Below, piece after piece: positions 44,430 through 56,407 of a stretch of 64,000 nt of DNA. Both the position numbers and the translations under genes were made by a program. The stretch is taken from NCBI GenBank assembly GCA_032719365.1, contig CM064875.1:35486693-35550692 (forward strand), given 5' to 3'. Under the pieces are notes generated by a model, which had not been told where the DNA came from, did no database searches, and saw only the letters and a program-made list of their open reading frames with translations. This DNA comes from Prinsepia uniflora. Lineage: Eukaryota > Streptophyta > Magnoliopsida > Rosales > Rosaceae. How positions within the stretch are numbered: the stretch's first letter is position 1; every line of letters begins with the position of its first letter.

Positions 44430-44999
44430 GTTAAGGTAAACGAAACTATTTCTGCAATTATCCAACGAAGATTACCACCAAAATTGGAAGATCTATGAAG
44501 CTTTTCAATTCCGTGCATAATAGGTAACAAGTTCTTTGATAATGTCATGCTAGATTTAGGTATATCAATCAATGTTATGCCATACAATCTGTATGCATCA
44601 ATGAATCTTGGTGAATTAAAGAAAGACAATGTTATTATTCAATTAGTAGATCGTACTCATGCATATCCAAGGGGATATGTAGAAGATGTTCTTGTGCAGG
44701 TCAATCATCTTATCTTTCCAGCTGACTTTTATATTCTTGACATGAATGAGAGTCCTTTGGACGACACACCATTGCTTTTAGGACGTCCATTCCTAAGAAC
44801 TGCAAGAACAAAGATAGATGTCCACAATGGTCTTCTATCCATGGAATTCGATGGGGAGATGATCGAGTTCAACATCTTCGAAACGATGAGGTATCCTTCT
44901 ACTAGTGTTAATGCTTGCTTTTCTATTCACATTGTTGAATCTATGTCGCAGGAACACTTGAACCATATACAGGAGGATGATCTCCAAATAACCATTTGA
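44430..44999 (+). pseudogene. Athila protease region
   Basis: Directly after the GTTAA duplication the gag-pol frame interrupted at 30309 resumes (VKVNETISAIIQRRLPPKLED). After one TGA it continues (CIIGNKFFDNVMLDLGISINVMPY), where the retropepsin site is DLG. LDDTPLLLGRPFLRTARTKI follows, a hallmark of Athila proteases. It ends with the linker at about 44999. Confidence 0.88.
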
Positions 45000-45961
45000 G
45001 AAAGAGTTGGACGGATCCAAATCGAGAATGAAGTCCTCTTTGATGCACTAATTGAGGTCCTTGATCCTAGAATCCTTGAATCGGTCATGGCCCTAAATGA
45101 AATGCCGAGATATGTAAGTCATCATTCTCCCATTCCAATCACTGTTGGTACTAATAGAATGCTTCCATCTATTGTCCAAGCCCTTGAACTGGAACTAAAG
45201 GGACTTCCGAAACATTTGAGTTACGTATTCCTAGGAGATAATAACACTTTACCCGTGATCATCTCTTCATCCTTGGATCATGCTGAAGAGACAAAACTTC
45301 TGACTGTACACTCAAGAAGTACATGACCACGATTGGATGGACACTTGCAGACATAAAAGGAATCAACCCTGCCATTTGTGTTCATCGTATCCTTCATGAA
45401 GATGATGCCAAACCCACTAGGGAAGCAAAAAGGAGACTCCAGCCACCTATGATGTAAGTAGTTAAAAATGAGGTAATCAAAATGTAAGATTATGGTGTTA
45501 TTTATCCTATTTCATATAGTCGTTGGGTATCTCCTATATAGGTTATTCCAAAGAAATCCGGCATCACTGTAGTAAAGGATGTCGAGAATGAATTAGTGCC
45601 TCAACGAACCATCATCGGACATAGTGTTTTCCTCGATTACTGGAAAGTCAATGCCACCACAAGGAAATACCATTTTCCCTTGCCCTTTATTGACCAAATT
45701 CTTAAGAGACTCGCAGGACACTCCTACTATTGCTTCCTTGATGGATACTCAGGATGCAACCAAATATGCACCGCTCAAAAAGATCAAGAAAATACCACTT
45801 TCACATTCCATTTTGGTACATTTTCTTACAGGAGGACGCCATTCAGTTTGTGTAATGCACCAGGTACTTTTCAACATTGTATGATTTCCATATTCTCAGA
45901 TTATGTAGAAAAGATTATTGAAGTATTCATGGATGACTTTAGTGTGTCGATTCTAGGCTAG
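45000..45961 (+). pseudogene. Athila reverse transcriptase, truncated
   Basis: YGVIYPISYSRWVSP (about 45490) and VIPKKSG start the fingers. 45596-45961 gives FPLPFIDQILKRLAG, YCFLDGYSGCNQI, FSLCNAPGTFQ and the catalytic EVFMDDFSV. The frame ends just after this. About 60 bp of connecting sequence before KFHFKV (about 45975) appear deleted. RT copies the element RNA; this relic cannot. Confidence 0.88.
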
Positions 45962-46065
45962 TACTTAACTGGGAGAAATTTCACTTCAAGGTAACTCAAG
46001 GGATAGTTTTAGGCCATACTGTGTCAACTAGAGGCATAGAGGTTGATTGAGCAAAAGTAGATCTT

Positions 46066-46725
46066 GTGCAGTACTTACCCTCTCCCACTTCGGTGAGAGA
46101 GATCTGTCCGTTCCTTGGACATGCAGGTTTCTACCAGGGATTTATCAAAGACTTCTCATCAATTTCTAGACGCGTATGTCAACTACTCCAAAAAGACACA
46201 CCATTTGCATTCAATACCGAGTCCCAAGAAGCATTTGACAAGCTGAAGGAGTTGTTCACTAGTGCCCTTATCTTATGTGCTCCCGATTGGTCTTTACCAT
46301 TCAAGCTCATGTGTGATGCTTCTGACTACGCAGTAGGAGTTGTCTTAGGACAAAGAAAGGACAAGAAGCCCTACGCCATTTACTATCCTTCTAAGACATT
46401 GGATGACACTCAACAGAACTACACAACCATTGAAAAGGAACTAATTGCGGTAATCTTTGCTCTTGATAAATTTTGTTCTTACTTACTTTAATTTCAAGTT
46501 CTTGTGTATACAGATCATGCTGCTTTGAAGTACTTGATGATCAAGAAGGATGCCAAACCAAGACTTATTCGATGGATCCTCTTGCTCCAAGAATTCGACA
46601 TTGAGATAAGAGATAAAAAGGGAGTAGGGAATTTTCTTGCCAACTACCTATCTAGAATCATGAAAAATCAAAAGGTTGGTATCATACATGAGACCTTTCT
46701 AGCCGAAAAACTCTTCGGAATCTAG
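46066..46725 (+). pseudogene. Athila RNase H
   Basis: FLGHAGFYQGFIKDFSSISR (46110) leads into LMCDASDYAVGVVLGQR and YPSKTLDDTQQNYTTIEKEL, the usual RNase H core. After one TAA it continues as YTDHAALKYLMIKKDAKPR and ends near NFLANYLSRI. It removes the RNA strand during reverse transcription in intact relatives. Confidence 0.88.
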
Positions 46726-46793
46726 GTAAGTACCTCTGCCGACGTGATAATCTTAAACATGATGCTGGAACTTACTTATGGGATGAACCTTAC

Positions 46794-48027
46794 TTGTGGA
46801 AAGAATGCTCTGACTTAGTTCTTAAGAGATCTGTCCCGGATAATGAACATTACTCTATACTTGCATTTTTTCATACTGAAGCATGTGGGGGGCATTTTGG
46901 TTCCAAGAAAGCTACACTTAAGGTGTTAGATTCAGGTTTCTTATGGCTTTCTTTATTTCATGATGTGCATACCTGTTTTTATCTTGTGATAAATGTCAAA
47001 AATTTGGTAGTCTAGGACCTAGAGATAAAATGCCTCAAGCTTATGTTCTTCAGGTCGAACTCTTTGATGTATGGGGAATAGACTTCAAGGGCCCATTTCC
47101 TTCCGTTTTTGGTTGTGAGTATATACTTCTTAGTGTTTATTATGTTTGGAAATGGGTGGAGGCCAAATCCACCCACACTAATGATTTTAAAGTTGTTTCC
47201 GCTTTCCTTCGCACTAACATATTCTCTAGATTTGGCATGCCCCGAGTGCTGATCAGTGATGGGGGAGGCCACTTTTGTAACAAAACAGTTAGAGCATTAC
47301 TAGAGAAGTATGGAGTCACTCATAGGGTGTCTACTCTATATCACTCTCAAACCAATGGTTTAGCGGAAGTCAGCAACTAAGAAATTAAGAAGATTCTTAA
47401 GAGAACTATTGGACCTTCATGGAAAGATTGGAGTGCAAGGTTAGACGATGCTTTGTGGGATTATAGAACAACGTACAAAAATTTGATAGGTATGTCCCCA
47501 TTTCATTTGGTCTATGGAAAGCATGCCATCTTCTAGTGGAATTAGAGCACAAAGCTTCGTGAGCAGTCCAAATGTTCAACATGGACCCTGATGAAGCAGG
47601 AATGCACAGAAAGTTGCAAATTTGTGAACTTGAGGAGATTAGAAATGACGCATTTGATATTGCATGGATCTACAAAGAACGGACCAATTCCTTACATGAC
47701 AAGATGGTCCGTGGAAAGACCTTCCAAGTTGGCTAGAAAGTGTTACTCTTTTGCTCACGACTCAAACTCTTCCCAGGTAAACTTTGTTCTAGATGGGGTG
47801 GCCCTTATATTGTTACTCATGTTTTCCTTCTTGGTGCCATCCAGGTTCAATCACCCATCACCGAGAAAGAATTCAAGGTGAACGGTCACGGACTGAAACC
47901 CTACTTCGAAGCATTCAAGGAACAAACTATTGAGGAGATGCGCCTTTTAAACTTCAAGCGCTTCTTGGGAGGGAACCCAATATCGGAGAAGTGGAGGAGC
48001 CAACAAACAGAGAATTTCGTTCTTTAA
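46794..48027 (+). pseudogene. Athila integrase
   Basis: The zinc-binding part (HTEACGGHFGSKKA, about 46890, then a shifted CDKCQKFG at about 46990) precedes the core. The core has GIDFKGPFPS (first Asp, about 47075), VLISDGGGHFCN (second Asp, about 47250) and LAEVSN (Glu, about 47370), then WDYRTTYKN and SPFHLVYGK. A C-terminal strand-rich part with FKVNGHGLKPYFE (about 47870) ends at 48027. Several stops and frameshifts break it. Confidence 0.85.
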
Positions 48028-48150
48028 ACCCTTCACTCTCTTTACTTTAGTTACTTTATGTCTTTACTGCTTTATTTTCGTAAATCAAGTCTCCTTACAA
48101 AGATTATATGCTTTCACTTTCATACATTGAGGACAATGTCAGATTTAAGT

Positions 48151-48162
48151 GAGGGGGAGGGG
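48151..48162 (+). other. Polypurine block after Athila pol
   Basis: GAGGGGGAGGGG follows ACATTGAGGACAATGTC, the usual sequence just after pol in Athila-type elements. It is probably the internal polypurine block, since the 3' LTR is 1.6 kb away. Confidence 0.7.
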
Positions 48163-49781
48163 TTTAAAAACTTATTGAGCCTTATTTCAAAAATCAAAGA
48201 AAAAATTTGAAAACCACAAAAACCCAAAAATATTTTCATGTATTTTAGTTTTAAGTCCTGAGTCTTTTTGTTTAACTTAGTGTTTTAATGAGTCTTAGGA
48301 TGCCCATTAACCTATCGATGATAAGAATGACGGATAAATGAAGACAACATGGCTAAAAGATGATCACTACAGCTTGAATTCATTTGTTAATGTTTTATGA
48401 TTGAGTGTTTATGACTTGTAGTGGATGATGTATGTTAAACTAGTACATAACGAACATGTTAAGCGGTGTATGAATGATATGAGCCCTATGTGAGCTTTAG
48501 GGCCTTATATACTTCCTTTCTGAATGCTTCATAGGCGTTCTTCATTTAAATTGATATGCATATGCCTCATAACTGCTTTCCATAGATTTTAATGAACTCT
48601 AGAGTACTAGAACTTCTTCTGTGTGATTTTCAAAGCTTTTAAGTCAATAAACTCTCAAATTTTGGACACGATTAAGGAAATTGGTTTCGCACCACTTATC
48701 CAAATATCCATGTCCCTATTTGATCACACAAGTGTGATCACTTGGAGCCAACATTATGCCTTTCCTTCATCACCCTAAACATCTCTTCACATAAGTCTAG
48801 TATAAGACATCCTTTACCCTTGTTCCTTGGACTTGGTTGAAGATTTGAAAGATGGTGTGAGATACAAGTAAGTGATTTGATGAATGAAGACTTATATGTA
48901 AGTGTAGGGAATGACTTATGTTCAAACTATGTTGTTATTCATTCCATTACCTCTCAAAAAAAATAAAAAAGAAAAAAAATTGATAAAAATAATGAAATAC
49001 AATCAAGAACAAAAGTTCTATGAGGTACCAAATTTGAGTTTTGAGCTAAGTCCCCTACACTTGTGATTTAGAACAATAAAGTTTGAGGGCCTACATGAAG
49101 AATTTCGGCCTTTTTCCCAATTACAAGTTCAAAAGATGTTGATAATGAAGATCAAGGCCCAACAAGTTGATACTTGGCCTATGACTATGAAAAATACTTA
49201 TGCCTTTGTGATGGAGTCATTGGTTGAGTCCTAGCCCCTTTACATCCTTCAAATAAAGACCTTATGATCCTTGAGATAAGTAAACTTTGATTAGTTGAGT
49301 TTATCACTTGAGTTGGCTTATGGTTTTGGTTCATTTGTGCAAGTATGTTCACTATCTGATGGTTTATATTTGAAATTTTTATGAAGTTACTTACTTTCTA
49401 TTATGTGAGCATCTTTCTCACATACCTTGAGTGGAAACACAAACCCTATACATATCAAGTGGAAATCATGAGTGCATATCCCTGTAAGTTGATTTATACT
49501 TGTTTTATTCATGTTAACATATATTTCACAAAGTTTACTTTTGGCTTACTTGTCAAGGCATTTAGTTATGATGTATTAACATTTGAATTCCATATGCTAT
49601 ATAGCTTCTTAGTTTAAATCTTTGATTCCATACTAATGTTAATTCAATTTGAGACAAAATGGTTAAGGGCTTAGTAGTTTTTGATTTTAAGAAAAAGAAA
49701 AAGAAAGAAAAATGAGTTTTCAATCTCTTAGTTTGTCTTGGTATTTGCTAGGGACTAGCAAAGTCTAAGTGTGTGGTTATT
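48163..49781 (+). mobile_element. Athila region between pol and 3' LTR, no env frame
   Basis: Some Athila elements carry an envelope-like gene here. No such frame is visible. The longest open stretch (49381-49617, 78 codons, hydrophobic) has no recognised domain and is probably chance. An A-rich tract lies at 48956-49000. Confidence 0.6.
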
Positions 49782-51238
49782 TAATAAGCCTTGAATTAAG
49801 CATCATTTTATACCCTTCATGCTTGTCTTTTAATGTTTAGATATCAAACAATAGGAGAAAATAATATATTTTGTGAGAAATGTGGAGAATTAGATTAAGC
49901 TCGGAATTACGAAAATTTAGGCGAAAAAATCACATCAATCAACGTTATATTGAAGACGTTATGATTGGATGAAAGGAAGCCACCAAAAACCACTCAAGAA
50001 ATCAGTAGGGGCTTATCGAATCCAAAATGGCAGCCCCGAAATCTGTTCTGCAAGCGCTTACCGATTTGCAGGTGCAACTTTTGGTGCGCGCCTCCTGGAT
50101 AATAGCTGAAAGCTTCGGCGGACGCCTACCGAACTACCTTCCCAGCCTCCAGTGCGCGTCCACCAAGCCTCTTTCCAGCCTCCTTGCACGTTGACTTCTG
50201 TTGACCACAGAAAATCCTCCCAAATTTTAGCAGCTGCCTATCGAAATCTTCCCTGTTCAATTCTAGCAACATTTTTCCTTCCTTTTTGAGAAAAATTTCC
50301 AATTCAAGTTAGAATTTGTTTCCTTTTCCCCAAAGGGAACCTTATTCCTTTAGGATTTCAATATTAATTAGTTTAATCATTTTTCTTTTAGGATTTAAAT
50401 TGTGAACTCCTATTTATTTCAGGATTAATTTTCTCTTATAAATAAATAGGCTTAGGTTAATTGTAAAGGGCCACTCATTCTTTGTACTGAAGCTTTGCTA
50501 AACCAAATTACCCTTTTTAATAAAATCAAAATTTCTCATGCAAGGTTAATTATACCATACTTCGTCATCTACACCTTCATCTGTGGCATAGTCAAGCTAT
50601 TGTTGAGTGTTTCACCAAAAAGAGCCCAATCACTTTGTATCCATAAGGTGGCATTATTAAGCTGTCGTTGAGTTATATTTTTGTTCTTAAATATCTTGGT
50701 TTATGAACTGATTTCTAATATTATTCTTGGTTTTATGATTTGTGTTGATTTCAGTATTCTATGGGTTCTATGATTCTAGTTTTTGTTATGATTGTATGTT
50801 TCTACTTAATGATTGATTAGATAGTCGGGTTGTCCCCGAGTCTAAAACATTGAAAGTGTATATTGGGTTGTCCCCGAGCGCGTACTTATGATAATTTGCA
50901 AATAACTCATAAGGCTAGAATTAGAGGATTTTATAGGTTGAAATTAATAGAATTTTTGAATGAGTTAGGTTAAAGATGAGTTGACCATGTAAATAATAAA
51001 TTAGGTTAGATTAGATTAGATTAGGTTAGTTAATCACGTAGGATAATAGAACAATCAACCCCCCCCCCCCCCCCCTCCCTTTTTAATTAATTAAACAAAC
51101 GATAATCATGCTTATGTACCCTCGATCCCTACTTATTAATGCTATATTCTACAAAACAGTGGTTTTAATTTGTGTATGTTTTCATTAAGTGTTGAGTGTG
51201 ATTTTGTGTTTACTTTAATGCTTAGTTTTAACGTATCA
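49782..51238 (+). repeat. 3' LTR of Athila element
   Basis: It matches the 5' LTR with many changes. The expected TG start has become TA. TATAAATA is at 50437-50444, and the GTTGTCCCCGAG motifs are retained (about 50825 and 50865). A 17-base C run at 51059-51075 replaces the ACTACTCCAC seen in the 5' LTR. It ends GTATCA at 51238. Confidence 0.88.
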
Positions 51239-51757
51239 ACCATTTTGTCTGTTACAGGGCCAATTAAACACAAAAGTGCAAGTATAGGGTGCAAAGTGAC
51301 ACATAAGTACGAGTACATGGTTTATTTAAACTCAAAACTAGCATACACCAACCAACCTACACATAACAGTCATACACCTAACCTAACAGGATACACCAAA
51401 ATAATCCCAGCTACAAAACCTTATGCCTCATTGTCGATGCTACTTTTTCCTCCTTGATGGAGATTTAAATCCGAGTTTCATAGGAGGAGAGGCTTGAGTC
51501 AATGGAGCAGGATTTGGTGTCGGCTCTGTTTGTAGTTGAGGAGATTCAGTGATCTGAGACAAGTCTGGCACATCTAGAGGTGGTTGTGATTGGGTTTGGA
51601 GTTGGGTTTGGGGTCTAGGTTGGGTCGGGATGTAGATGGGGTTCTGGTTTGGGTTAGAGCTTTGGTTGGGGACGGGGTTCTGGTTGGGGTTAGAGTTAGA
51701 GTTTTGATTGGGTTTGGGGTTCTGATTTTTTTTTGGGAGGGGGGTGTTGTTCTTCAT
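51239..51757 (-). pseudogene. MULE transposase C-terminal tail (Asn/Pro/Gln-rich)
   Basis: A minus-strand frame (51757-51440) encodes a low-complexity tail of Pro, Asn, Gln and Thr, ending GFKSPSRRKK and a stop. This kind of tail follows the zinc knuckle in plant Mutator-like transposases. It belongs with 53600-54858, from which it was separated by the LTR at 51769-53466. 51239-51439 looks like its 3' untranslated flank and contains a GGTGCAAAGTGACA repeat. Confidence 0.6.
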
Positions 51758-51768
51758 AAGCAGCTAAT

Positions 51769-53466
51769 TGATCATCTTTTTATATTAATTTGCTTTATGT
51801 TTTACTTTGTTAGAACCTTAATTATTTTCATTCTAACTCCTATTAGGTTTTGTATATAATAATTACAAGAATTTATAATTTGCTAGGAATTACATGCTTT
51901 AATTCTAAGTTCAGAATTATTTAAATTGCAGGCCCATTTACTTTGTCCCAAAAGCCCATTTTGCTAATTCCATCAGAATTTAGTGGGTCCAGCATTTTGC
52001 ATTTCTCGTGCGGCCCATATTTTCATTTGCATTTTCCATCTTTGCAGGCCCATACTTCCACTGACTGGCCCAACTCCATGCGACATCTAAAAATTGTCCC
52101 AGCCTCTCAGCAGTCCACGCATTCCTGTGTCCCATTTGTGCACCAAGCTTACATTCAGCGTGAGCTTATGCTCGCTTGTTGATTCCCAATGAGTCCATTC
52201 CGCCAATTTACGCCAGTAAACTTTCGCACCCAACCCATTCTACCGACTCACTTCATAAAAGCCTAGGTGCAACCATCTCTCCAGTGCATGTGGCCCACTT
52301 TAGCGCGCCCAGTTTATCAGCTCACAGCCAATTATCCCTATATATTTTAGCCAGCAATCGTTTCACCCAAGCAAGCCCAACGCTTTACTTCGTTCATTCC
52401 AGTAGGTTTCCACCGAAGCCCACACCTCCCAGTCCAGCCATTTTTTCCTGCATAGACCGAAGTCCAAATTCTAGCAGCCTTCAACTTCCCTACACAATTA
52501 GGATTTAATTAGGATTTAATTAGGATTAGGCCCAGATTTATATTACCGTTTTAATTATATTTTTTCTACCTTTTTAATTAGAATTTTTTATTACTTTTCT
52601 TTAGAATTTGAATTACTTATTTTATGAAGAATTGAGCTAGGGACTTGTCATATGCCTATAAATACCTAGTTTAGTTTATTTTTCAGAAGTCGCTCATTAT
52701 TTGTACCAAAGTGCTACTTAAACCAATTTTCTATTTTCAATAAATTCAATATTTCTTTTGCAAAACTGTTTACACCATATCTCACCTTCTAGAACCTTCA
52801 TCTGTGACATAGAGCAGTGTCTCCAAGTGTCTCACCAAAGAGTGTCCAATCATTTCGTATCCATAGGGTGTCTCGAAGAGAAAAAAGTGTAGCACGACCT
52901 CTTTACCTTGTAGTTATCTTTTGTCCTTGAATATCATTGTTGTGGACTGATTTATAATATTATTCTTAGTTTTATGCTTTGTATTAATTTCAATAATCTT
53001 CCATGTGTTCTAATATTTTAGTTTTTTTTTGCTTGTATGTTGGTACTTAATGCGTGATTAGATAGAGAAGTGTCCTCTAAGTCTAAATCACTGAAAGTGC
53101 GACGTGAGTGTCTCCCTGCACATACATAAGAATATGCAATCATCTCATAGAACTAAGGTTATAGAATTTTGTAGGTTTGAAGTTGATATAAATCATGAAT
53201 TAGTTAGGCTAAAGATGAGTTTCCCACGTGTAAATAATAGATTAGGTTAGTTTAGGTTTAGTTTAATTACTTAGGACTTTAAATTCAATCTTTACCCCTA
53301 ATTAACCAATCAAACGATAATCATGCTTAGGTACCCTCAATCCTCAGTCCAGAATGATTCTTATTTACCAATGCTACAATCTACAAAAAATGGTTTTAAT
53401 TGCATATATTTCTTTAAGTATTGAGTATGAATGATCCCTACTTTTATGCTTGATTTTTGCGTATCA
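51769..53466 (+). mobile_element. Athila-like solo LTR inside the MULE
   Basis: It starts near TGATCATC and ends GCGTATCA, like the Athila LTRs, but is strongly diverged. A TATA box is at 52657-52664. The CCTTCATCTGTGACATAG and GTATCCATAGGGTGTCTCG parts are shared with 26560-26640. No clean TSD was found, so the exact left edge is uncertain. It interrupts the transposase between its zinc knuckle and its C-terminal tail. Confidence 0.75.
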
Positions 53467-53599
53467 GTTTTGTTCCTTCTCAAGCTTTCAACCTTGTATG
53501 TTATAGGCTCATGTGGAATTATAAAAAATATTAAACAAGCAATCAAACAAGCTTCCAAATGAGGTAAATAAGCAATCTTAACTAAAGTGATTTACACGT

Positions 53600-54858
53600 T
53601 GCATTTGTTAAGCATATACCCCCAATTGACCACAATTTCTGCATTTCATCTCAGTGTGGAACCTCCTAAGCTTTCTTGGATTTTGAGGTAGGTCTGGCCA
53701 GTTATCTGTGGTATGTTGAGGGCTTCATAGGATGTAAAGTCAAGGACTGCCATTGATGTTCACTTGTCATTGGCTCAATGATTTTTTCATAGCATCACAT
53801 GTAAGCCTATTTGTTGTACCATTCATGTAGATAAACTTCCGGTTTCCTATGAATTTTGGCTATTGCTGCACAACCATGGGGGCATAGGATTCTAGATAGG
53901 TCCTTTACTCTACATGAAAATTTCTTCGTTTTCAACTCCACTCTAAACTTCCTCCCACCTTGGTGACTGACTTTAATTACTTCATTCAATGCATGCTTTG
54001 TAATAGATCACTGACCCTCATTCTATTTCTTCTCCAAAATCTCCCAAGGACCTATTTGATAACCCCTCACACCCCAAAATTCACATCTTAACTACTTCCT
54101 TGTAGAGTACATGATCATGAAATACGTCTGATTTTCACAAGCAAGGATATTATAGGCTTGTCCCTAGTTGGATATATTGACTTGTTGAATGCCTCATTGA
54201 GGTTGTTGAGAAGAATATCACACTTGAAAGTTGTGTTGAAATGGGAGCTTGGCCACTATCTTGGATCCATCTTGCTTAACCAATAACGGGCACCATGACT
54301 CAAGCCAGCCATTTTCTTCATCTCGGAGTGGTACCAAGCCACAATGGTGCATCTTAAGATCTTTTCAAACTGCTCATTCAGTGCTAACATCTTGCGAAGG
54401 GCATTGAAGTTTGCATACTTGTGCCTAGTACAATGCCTACGTTCTGCTCTTGGATATAACTGCCCCCACAGACTCAAGTAAACGTTTATGCTCATCAATG
54501 ATGAAAAGGTATTTTTCACTGTTTTGAATCTTCAAATCCACTGCCAACAGTTCAGGGAACGATTTTCATGAAGAGCGAGACTCAACCTCCACAATGGCAT
54601 AAACCACAGGGAATATGCCATTGTTTACATCAGCTGAGATAACACTCAATAGTTGTCCATTGGTGCGACGTTTTATGTGAGCACCATCCATCCCAATGAA
54701 AGGCCTGCAACCATTCAACAATCTTCATTGGAAGCACCCAAGCATATATATACCATTTGGAATCTAAATTGTCCATCTTCTTTCATTTCTGCCTTAATTT
54801 TCACTGTGCTCCCACCATTAACTTTAACCAGTCCTCATGATAGATTGTTAATTGCGCA
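53600..54858 (-). pseudogene. Mutator-like (MULE) transposase, truncated and broken
   Basis: Reading leftwards from 54858: GGSTVKIKAEMKEDG, then the DDE-region start PFIGMDGAHIKRRTNGQLLS and SADVNNGIFPVVYAIVEVES (about 54690-54570). HCTRHKYANF follows at about 54420, AKLPFQHNF (about 54240) and CDILLNNLNEAFNKSIYP (about 54190). A SWIM zinc finger follows (FSCRVKDLSRILCPHGCAAI, 53925-53860, with HRKPEVYLHEWYNK). The zinc knuckle RNCGQLG is near 53640. This is the usual plant MuDR-type order. Several stops and frame changes break it. The N-terminus is lost at the LTR starting at 54859. The enzyme would cut and paste a MULE; terminal inverted repeats were not found. Confidence 0.85.
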
Positions 54859-56407
54859 TGTTTGAGTTATGATTTAATATACCTTTTTACGTAGCTTTTG
54901 TTTGATTATGTCATAAAATAAGAGAAAATAATCCATCTCGTGAGCCATGTGCAGATTAGTAGTGTGGATTAAATTTAAGCCAAAACGAAGAAGAGAAGGC
55001 CCAAATTAAAAACCCAAGTTGAGGCCCAAGTGCCAAGCCCGTGCTCAACACTTAGACCAAGTTCTAGCCCACGGGTTTCTAGCTCCACAAGGCCTAGGAT
55101 CACGCCCTTTCCTGCATTTCCCAGTTGTTCCTAAGCTTGTTCTAAGCCCAAGGCCCACACGGAAGTGCTCACATCTGACCTCTAATTGTTTCCTGATCAA
55201 CCAAGGTCTAAAACAAGGAACAAATCCAGGCTAGCTGTTTTTTTTAGGGAGACTCACGGCTAGGATTTAATTGGGACTCACGGCTGAGATTTCATGGATG
55301 TTTTTAGGTAGGGTTTCAGCCTCTATATAAGTCCAGCCTTAGCTCAGTTTTGGAGAGGAGGATTCCACCTTTCAGCCGAAAAGCTCTGCCCAAATTCAGT
55401 GCCAAAACCCCAAGGTTTGCAGCTCCCAAAACCCTCATGGTTTCAGCACAAAATCTGTCCAGTTCCAGCCCCTAAACACTCAAGTCTCGAGCCCCAAAAT
55501 CATCTCCATCGCCTTCACAAAACCTCACGGTTCCAGCCCCTAAACACACACCTGTCTCTACAGTTTTTGGTTTCATTAATCTTGTTCTCTTATTACTCGG
55601 ATTCCTACCTTTTGGAAATGTGGCTTTCTTGTGGAAGTTCACCAATCCCTTACATTTTAATTTTTTTTATTTTGATCTTATTTCTCTTATTAAATGTTTA
55701 TCTCATTATGTTCTTGTTATTCAATTCAAGTTAATTAGTTCTTTACGATTTTAATTGCATAGCAACTTATTTCCTTAATTTTTCATATTCGTACATCATG
55801 TTTCTTTATGGTTCATTATTCTTACTTTTAGTTTCTTTATGTTTCATATTCTTACGTTCTTTGCAACCTCGGATTCATAGCTTTGGGAAGGTGACTTTCT
55901 TATGGAAGTTCACCAATCCTCCATTTAATTCTTGTTTGTATTTTGGTTTCATTCTTTAGCTTCTTGTTCCTTTACTTTTATTTATGTATTGTTTATTGCA
56001 TTTATAATTATGTTGTTTTATTCAAGCATAGATTAGTTCGTGGTTGCAATTGAGTTGCTTATGCCTGGACGGTGACTTTCTTGTGGAAGTTCGTCCATCA
56101 TTCTCTTTTACATTCTTTTACTTGTTCCTCTACTCTTTATTTTACTTAATGTTCATTTCAATTTTGTTATTTAATTCAAGTATGTATGAGTAGTCTTTAC
56201 ATATTAGGGCTACTGGAAGCCCTAGCCATGAGTTGTTGTAATTAGTTCTTATTTGGTATATTTAATTTGTGAATGAGTTGAATCAATCAACCATGCTTAA
56301 TGAACACAATGAGATGTATGTAAGAGTAGCTGACTTATACGCATGAAATTATAGATGACATGTGCTAGGTTAGATCACCATATCCATCTAGTTAATGTAA
56401 GCATCAA
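54859..56407 (+). mobile_element. Diverged Athila-like LTR inserted in the MULE
   Basis: The left 150 bp resemble the Athila LTR start (AAGAGAAAATAATCC, GAGCCATGTGCAGATTAG). A TATA box is at 55324-55330. GTGACTTTCTTGTGGAAGTT occurs three times (near 55617, 55886 and 56071). The 3' edge is unclear because another LTR begins at 56408, and no TSD was found. The 55010-55560 region is rich in GCCCA and CAAAACC words but not coding. Confidence 0.6.

Larger units (their letters stand above)
25744..51238 (+). mobile_element. Athila-type Ty3-gypsy retrotransposon, hosting nested elements
   Basis: LTRs lie at 25744-27239 and 49782-51238. A tRNA-Asp-like PBS, gag, protease, RT, RNase H and integrase relics follow in order, with a polypurine block after pol. 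The order and motifs (gag LEKYFPASK, RT EVFMDDFSV, protease LLLGRPFL) are those of the Athila clade. The probable TSD is GCCAT (25739-25743) and ACCAT (51239-51243), one mismatch. Element D (30310-44429) is inserted in the protease region. Many stops and small deletions make this an old, inactive copy. No envelope-like frame was found. Confidence 0.9.

Noticed and set aside
30309..44430. Athila gag-pol as a possible intron-containing host gene
   Set aside because: The gap is an inserted retrotransposon with exact 5-bp duplications and its own LTRs, not an intron.
48163..49781. Possible Athila envelope gene
   Set aside because: No frame of useful length, no signal peptide or transmembrane pattern beyond a 78-codon hydrophobic stretch.
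51725..51745. Purine-rich run that looks like a polypurine tract before an LTR
   Set aside because: It is inside the minus-strand frame of the MULE C-terminal tail (Lys/Asn/Pro codons), so the run reflects coding composition.
55019..55734. Proline-rich frames in the 54859 LTR
   Set aside because: They arise from GCCCA/CAAAACC repeats, overlap in several frames and match no known protein.
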